The notes under the pieces were generated by a model. It had not been told where the DNA came from. It did no database searches and was given only the letters and a program-made list of their open reading frames with translations. The position numbers were made by a program, and so were the translations under genes. DNA of 64,000 nt from Misgurnus anguillicaudatus. Its lineage: Eukaryota > Chordata > Actinopteri > Cypriniformes > Cobitidae. The stretch spans positions 1,631,001 through 1,695,000 of the forward strand of contig NC_073346.2 of NCBI RefSeq assembly GCF_027580225.2, in the 5' to 3' direction. Positions 58,208-64,000 of this stretch are shown here, in pieces (position 1 is the stretch's first letter; each line of letters begins with the position of its first letter).

Positions 58208-58960
58208 GGATCTTTCCCGAATGTCTTGGGCACTTTTTGACGTGTTTGGAGGACAACATAAGAGACATTATGCTGCTTTGTACATAGTTGTGTGTTTCTA
58301 ATTAAAGCTCTTTCTTTGAATAAACAGCTGTGTGTTTATAAATAAACCTCTTTGTTTTCTCTTATATTTCTTGATGGTGTGAATAATGAAGTACATAGCA
58401 CATTGACATTATTATATAAAAAATTAATATCACATAAATTATATATTTATTATTATTATTATTATTGGGGTTTACATTTATAATGAGCCAGGGTGCCCAA
58501 TAACCCCCCTCTTTAGAGTAACGGCCCGACTTGAATTTACTCACTCTGTATTGGCTGAAGCCACTTCTTTTAAACAAGAAAAATCCCTTGTGATTGGTTT
58601 GAAGTGATCTGCCAACCATTCACGGGAGATTTTACTTGTTTAAAAGTAGTGGCTTCAGCCAATACTGAGTGAGTACATTCAAGTGGGCAGTTACTCTAGT
58701 TTCGCTGCTATTCACATGCTAATTAGACTAGAGACGCTCTACCTGGCCGGCAGAGGTTGCGCTGCTATTCATATGCTAATTAGAGACATCGTACCCCCGC
58801 GGGGCTCTCCACCTGCGTCATGGTTCGTTTACGACAATTTGTGACACAGACGAACGCGACGCTCGCTGCCTGTAAATTGAGGAAAGCTGCCGAAAATTAG
58901 GGAGATTTTCGGGAGCCTACAGGCGCTTACGGGGACGAAAATCCCACTTTTCATGCAGTG
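58208..58960. other. Right part of the CACTG element with subterminal repeats
   Basis: An imperfect inverted repeat joins 58529-58577 to 58634-58682 (TATTGGCTGAAGCCACT against AGTGGCTTCAGCCAATA). A direct repeat GCTGCTATTCAYATGCTAAT occurs at 58703 and 58760. Subterminal repeats near a terminus fit transposase binding sites of CACTA-like elements. Confidence 0.6.
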
Positions 58961-60060
58961 TATAGTGTTTATTAAAGTTGCTTGAAGTTTATAAGTCCTT
59001 ATCCCCTGCCAAAGTAAATTGGAATAAGTGCAAGGCTTTTGTGTGGGAATGTGAACAATTTGAATTTAACTTTTCCTGTTGGATTATCCTTGAGTAAGGG
59101 ATGTTTTAAATACTTTTTTTTTCTAGGTGATGAGAACACCATAAAAAAGAACTGGGATGGGGTTGTTGAAAAGATAAGTGGTCGGTTAGACTCGCCTGTG
59201 TAGATCCACCTCCAAAGTTGCTTTCAGAAATTCAAGCTGTTTTGGTAAAAATTTTTTGGGACAAATTACACTGGATTCCTCAATTTATATTTTTTTAGCC
59301 TAAAGAGGAGGGTGGACAAGGACTGATGAACTTTCAACTGCAGCTTTTCGTCTGCAGTTTATACAGAGACTTCTTTTGGGTTCAACTAATTTTTGCTGGA
59401 GAGCCGTCGCTTGTGCTATTTCATGGCGTTTAAGAAGCCTACGGATGGATAAATCCCTTTTCCTGGTAGATCCCCTTAAGCTAGAAACTCGAAGGTTGCC
59501 AGTTTTTTATCAGAATCTTTGTAGATCCAGTATGGAGCCTCTTTAGTTTTCAAAGAGCATAAGAGATGGGCTCGCTTCATTGGCTGCTAAAAGAGCCTTT
59601 AGTATATGGAGCTGGTTTGGACTTATCTGTTGCTGGTTTTACGTTTCCTGATTTAAATTCCATTTTGTGTAGTTCTAATATCACCACCTTGGGACGCTTG
59701 TCTAATGTGGCTAGACCCACTTTTTCTGATGTTGATCAGACAGCCTCACATCTCAGGGTCTCTCAACTCGACTAGTTTCTCAACTGTTGGTTAAATGGCA
59801 GTTTGCTTTAACAGCCAGTGAAAGGCTTTTATTTCAGATTATTGCACAGGGAAAATGATTCCCAATATTGGCGACCCCTTTCCGCCGTTACTTATGTTTT
59901 CCCAACTAGATGACTGTTCTGTTTTTTTTTTAAGGCTGAACATTTTCTGGATCTGGATTTTTTTCACATTGGTTGTGGTTCGTGTTAAAGTCCTTATTGT
60001 TGCTACATTAGAGTATATGCCTAGAGAAACAGTGACTGCAATTTGAGGAAAGCATTCTTG
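58961..60060 (+). pseudogene. L1/Tx1-like LINE ORF2, C-terminal part
   Basis: Continues the ORF2 that stops at 51545: LLEVYKSLSPAKVNWNKCKA, then NTIKKNWDGVVEKISGRL, then SLHWLLKEPLVYGAGLDLS. The segment follows the RT in fish L1/Tx1-like ORF2. Stops and frameshifts are frequent. Its direct continuation across the CACTG element shows that it is the same LINE copy. Confidence 0.85.
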
Positions 60061-60239
60061 CATTTTCTTTTTAAAGTTTAAGTCTAAATTGTGTAACACA
60101 CATCATATTTGGCTTTATTTTTAACCCAAATGAATTCCAACAAGGGAAATAATCCAGGTAGATTTTGTAATGGCAGCTAAATCACAGTGACAGTAATCAT
60201 TACGCCTCCACAAGTCTATAATGTATAACTTTGGTGTAC
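60061..60239. other. No recognised feature
   Basis: Probably the LINE 3' UTR or flanking DNA; no motif stands out. Confidence 0.3.
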
Positions 60240-60430
60240 AAAAGACAGGGTTAGATGAAGAAATTTAGTTTTTATTATTCACAAAGGAAAAATATTGTGC
60301 CACCAGTGAAAAGCACATTAAAATAAACAAGGACATAATCTACATCTAAAAATCTGCACAATATAAAAACATATTTAAAAAATTGTGTGTATATATATAT
60401 ACACACAGTATATAATAATATAAATATAAA
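60240..60430 (-). repeat. Repeated 3' flank of the downstream minus gene
   Basis: Matches 22610-22790 in the same orientation. It lies just beyond the stop of the gene whose last exon is 60777-60540, so it is probably its 3' UTR or the end of the mobile unit carrying it. Confidence 0.65.
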
Positions 60431-60485
60431 GACAGAGTGGTGGCAGAATCTAATTAGACACAGCAATAGGACTCAGGGAAGAGGT

Positions 60486-60486
60486 G

Positions 60487-60526
<40 letters not shown>
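60486..60526. repeat. (TTA)n microsatellite
   Basis: An uninterrupted ATT/TTA run of about 13 units, just past the stop codon of the minus-strand gene. Confidence 0.95.
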
Positions 60527-60539
60527 GAAAGTGTCAGTC

Positions 60540-63500
60540 TCAGAAGTGACTTTTGAAAGAAGGCACTGGAGCAATGTTGGGTGGCAGTGCAGGCTGTGGC
60601 AGGGCAAGTGAGGAGGTTGGCACGTTGAACACAATGTTTGGATTGAGTGTTTTTTCAATGACCTTATGGATGATTTCGTCTACAAACTGTGTGGTGTGTG
60701 TGTGTGTGGTATGAAGATTTTCTTCAAGACCCACTGCTTGGACCTCTTGCAGAACATTTGATTGAACCGTGCTTCTCCTGTAAAGGGTAGGAAATTAGAT
60801 TAGATTCAACTTTACTGTCATTATGCAGAGGGTTTATTAAGTACAAAAGTACAAAAAAACTAAATGTAATTTGTGTACAACCAGAACTGCAAAAAATATA
60901 GTGCAGTTTAGACAGTAGTGCTGTTTGTATACAAAAGGTGGTTTAAGGTAATATAAACAAAATATAAATGTGTGCAGTTTATTAAATGTTACCTTGTAAG
61001 AGCAGAATATATATGGATTTGTAATATGAAGCATGTATGAACAACATGTAAAGATATGTACGATGTAGTAGCAGTAACCTAATAGTAGCAGTGTTTCCGC
61101 TATATACATTCTACCGTGGCGGCCCGCCATGCCTAAAACATCCCCGCCACGCCTGCGGTTGTGGATAGAAGGGATACAGCAAACGAAATCTCGCTGGATG
61201 ACCACTGTTTTATCCTAATCCTTCAACCAAACCCAACTCTAAACACACAATTTCACACGATTGTAGGATGTATTTGTATCTCATTTAGCCAGAGCCGCTG
61301 TTTTCATCCTAATAATCCTACCTCCAAATTTAATCCTTAACTTTTCGGCATTTGCTGTATCCCTTCTAGACGGCGGCAGCTCGCAAAAAAGCTACCGAAA
61401 TGTCCGCCCTGTCAGACTGGCTTTCTTAGAAATAAATTCCTTTCTGGATTCACGTTGTTAACTCATTTATAAATAAATCTCCTAAAGTATCATAATTTCT
61501 TCCATGGGTTTAGTTTAATGAACAAATAGATTTAAATCAACAGAGGATGATACGTCTCTGTTTTGAGAAATAATAATAAAATAAATAAGCCTATACGAAA
61601 TATGTTACACTTAAATAATAATTAAATTGACAAAACGAATAAAAAAGTATTTGAGTTTCTGTTTTTTTTTGTGACGCGCTGACCAAAGCAGCAGAAAGCA
61701 CGTCATGTTTTTAATGATTTTAAATAAGCACAAAGTTTTCTCCTTATTGTGAGTTTACACAAATAATAATACATAATTTGAAGTTTCGAATATTGTTTTA
61801 CTTTTATCTTTATGACTATAAATTTAGGGTAATTTAAGGTGCAAGGTCATCACGCATTTGATGTTCACCGGCGCATACACGGACGCAGCGCAGGGCTGCG
61901 AGAAAAGACATTATTAAACTTTCGATTTAACATATTACGAGTTTTTTGGACATTCATTTGGAATCACTGTACTCATATTATCAACTTATCTGGTCATTAG
62001 TTATTCAGAATATAGACTATAAGCGCAGCGCGCTGCTGACCGCTCAGCTGTCAGTCAATCTTCTGTGCTTTAGATCGACACTCACAAAGTTTCACATTAA
62101 ATGATATGATATTTGTCCAAAAACAAAATGCTAAATACTGAATACTACTTATATGCGACTGCAAGACATTAATAGTCGAATCTGTTAGTAAGGAAACTTA
62201 CATTATTCCCGTGGAAGAGAAGAACGTTGGTAATAGAAACTTGAGGCAGACGGTGAGACTGTTTTATCTGTTTTCAGACCAAACAGCACGGTCGAGGTAC
62301 CCGCGGGTGAACCGCATAATATTTGATGAAACGGGTGTAATAATAGGCTTTTCGCGCGTCATTTGCGTTGTAGATGCAGGTCGGGACTCAATAGACAAGA
62401 GTAAAATGCGGGTCTAACATCCAAGACCAAAATTCGACTCGTTTTTAAATGGCCCCGTGCTTTGAGTTTAAGATCTGTCTGAAGACCGTTAAAGGTTTCT
62501 ATTCAACTGCGCGATTTGCGGTGTTACCGGCTCGGGGTCTTTATGTCAAATGGTCCGGGTGTGAAATAAAATAGCTGCTGATGGATGTTCGGTCGATCAC
62601 AGCGGTGCGGATTATCAAACAGGACTGTGCGTGAGTTTGCAACAGCTCTGTAACGCTAAACACGAGCACAACTTGCAATGCACACTAAACTACAATGAAA
62701 TATCCGAACTACGTACGTAGCTATGTAAAGTTTTTTAAGAAAATACATTTTAGATCAAACATAGAAAAGCAATATGCTATAAATATAAGGAAAAGTAAAT
62801 GACAGCATGAAAATGATAAAAAAATACATGTTAGTTTACTGTAGCCTATATTCTACTGTAAAAAAATAATGTACATTTATAATCATCATGGGCGCCCCCT
62901 GCCGCCACAGCTGAAAAAAATTCTAGAGGAAACACTGAGTAGTATAAATAATATAGACTTATGCAGTGTATAAACAGAATATATTATAAGAAAAACACAA
63001 TAAATATTCATATTCAGCAAAAACCATATAGATAAGATATGTCCAGCTGGGCAGTGTGGTACCATTGTAGTGCAGGAACTAACATTATAAGAGTAGTAAT
63101 ATAATATTATGTTTAATATAATTACACACAAAATCTGAACTAAGATTCGACTTTGCTAGACACTATGTGCCCATAAGCAGTGCACGAAACGCCTCCCGCC
63201 AATACGAAACAACAACACCTCACTTCTCAATGTCCTGTATTCTAATTTTGGATGTTATACTACTCTGACAACACATGGTAACACACCTGTCTTGGTTGTG
63301 GACTGCCGCCTCTTGACAATGTTCTCATTGAGCTCCAGGATTGCAAGGTGACATCTCTCCCCCATTCCCTGGAATAAGAATGCCTGGCGTTTGGGGAGGT
63401 ATTTCAAAAGTGCGCTGTGAAAGACTTCCAGCAGCCCTGTGTGCAAGAGGAAGAAAGAAGGGATATAACAATTAAAACATGATCATTAGGATTTCGAAAA

Positions 63501-63660
63501 ACAATCAAGTGTACAAGCACAACTTCTCACCAGTATGTTTGAACAGGGCCATCTTTTCCATGTCTCTCAGAAGCGATGACAGGTCTTGAAATGTCACAAA
63601 ATCCTTCTTCATCCTGTTGGACTTTAAGGTGTCCATTGCATGTTCATAATTAGAGGAAAG
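60540..63660 (-). pseudogene. Uncharacterised spliced gene, HTG-LEVFHS-KYLPKR family, 3' exons
   Basis: Three exons on the minus strand. Exon A (about 63660-63531) reads NYEHAMDTLKSNRMKKDF and ends MALFKHTG at an ACTG/GTGAGA donor. Exon B (63436-63287) follows a pyrimidine-rich CACACAG acceptor, reads LLEVFHSALLKYLPKRQAFL and ends at a CAG/GTGTGT donor. Exon C (60777-60540) follows TTTTACAG and reads ARFNQMFCKRSKQWVLKKIF, then in another frame QFVDEIIHKVIEKTLNPN to a stop. Phases agree at both junctions. The frame change in exon C falls in a CA microsatellite. I recall the motifs from uncharacterised fish proteins, some labelled P2X7-like; function unknown. The 5' exons lie beyond or are missing. 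Confidence 0.72.
61089..62937. mobile_element. hAT element, 1.85 kb, in the intron of the minus gene
   Basis: The left end CAGTGTTTCCGCTATATACA and, reverse-complemented, the right end CAGTGTTTCCTCTAGAATTT share the terminus and a downstream GTGGCGGC block. An exact 8-bp duplication is not evident: AATAGTAG on the left and AGTAGTAT on the right. No transposase domain was recognised. Confidence 0.75.
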
Positions 63661-64000
63661 ACACGGTATTAAAATTAAGTTATTTATTGATCAGATATGA
63701 AAAAGTTTTACAGCGCGCTGGGTCATCTCAAGCAATGAACAGCCAGCTCAAAAGGTAACATGCATATTTATAAAATATATGACGTCGATCTTTCTTCAGA
63801 AAATCTCCTCTCCAACTGGTCTTTCTGTTTATCTGACTCCATTACCCCACCCAATCTGTTAGGGAAGAAATGATACACACACAAAGAACAAACACAGGAG
63901 GTTCTGTTCTTCAAGGTTAAGCTGCCATGTCTCCATTAGGTTATTCTGTATACAACCTTCATTTCATTGGTTAATACACATTTATCAAAGACAACATTTT
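63661..64000. other. No recognised feature
   Basis: The next upstream exon of the minus-strand gene would be expected here or beyond the window edge, but none could be identified. Confidence 0.35.

Larger units (their letters stand above)
51546..58960. mobile_element. Two-gene EnSpm/CACTA-like transposon (CACTG ends), 7.4 kb
   Basis: The left end CACTGCATGAAAAGTGGAAT and the reverse-complemented right end CACTGCATGAAAAGTGGGAT agree at 26 of 27 bases. TAT lies on both sides (51543-51545 and 58961-58963), a 3-bp duplication. L1 ORF2 protein similarity stops at the left edge and resumes at the right edge, an independent proof of the limits. Inside are two divergent spliced genes and a nested hAT pair (55133-57465). 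CACTG termini with 3-bp duplications suggest EnSpm/CACTA; Chapaev, with 4-bp duplications, is the alternative. No DDE transposase domain remains. Confidence 0.92.

Noticed and set aside
61089..62937. Exact octamer duplication for the hAT in the minus-gene intron
   Set aside because: AATAGTAG and AGTAGTAT are similar but not identical, so the call rests on the termini only.

Overview
The window looks like intergenic or accessory chromatin of a teleost fish, most likely a cyprinid (inference). The reasons are AT-rich sequence, spliced genes with GT-AG introns, long dinucleotide microsatellites, and a dense mix of hAT, PIF/Harbinger, EnSpm/CACTA-like, TTAA-flanked, L1/Tx1-like, L2-like, Ty3/Gypsy and DIRS elements of the kind that fill cyprinid genomes. 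I recognise no ordinary single-copy host gene, rRNA, tRNA or CRISPR array. Nearly everything readable is a transposable element or a tandem repeat, and many elements are nested. Several boundaries were fixed by reading target-site duplications (TSDs) directly.

Layout. 1-12.5 kb: L2-like LINE fragments, a possible antisense retroelement, a 30-bp minisatellite, LTR-like elements with 79-bp repeat arrays, a dispersed repeat split by a hAT element, a Gypsy 3' LTR with its polypurine tract, and an antisense DIRS fragment with a 144-bp in-frame triplication. 12.5-30 kb: mostly unrecognised AT-rich DNA with a 44-bp minisatellite, a solo-LTR candidate, a 39-bp direct repeat flanking 1.7 kb, a large palindrome and several MITEs. 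30-34 kb: a broken ZBED1-like hAT transposase, a hammerhead-like core, and an antisense Gypsy reverse transcriptase split by a small hAT MITE. 35.2-37.9 kb: a nearly intact autonomous PIF/Harbinger transposon with a full 345-codon HARBI1-like transposase and a convergent Myb/SANT-like partner gene.

38.8-60 kb: one degenerate L1/Tx1-like LINE forms a scaffold for later insertions. Its ORF1 is split between 38.8-39.8 kb and 49.0-49.3 kb, with a five-element hAT/LTR/Harbinger/hAT/MITE nest (41.7-46.9 kb) between the pieces. Its ORF2 is split at a TAT target by a 7415-bp element with CACTG...CAGTG ends (51546-58960). That element carries two divergently transcribed, spliced genes from a shared CpG-rich promoter: a plus-strand gene of at least five exons, and a minus-strand zinc-binding gene interrupted by an in-frame TGA and lacking any catalytic domain. 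An intron of the plus gene holds a hAT within which sits another hAT and then a MITE.

60.5-63.7 kb: a minus-strand spliced gene of an uncharacterised family (HTG/LEVFHS/KYLPKR motifs) is broken by a CA-microsatellite frameshift, has a 1.85-kb hAT in its intron, and shares its 3' flank with a copy near 22.6 kb. The most interesting systems are the two-gene CACTG element, the Harbinger pair, and this spliced gene family.
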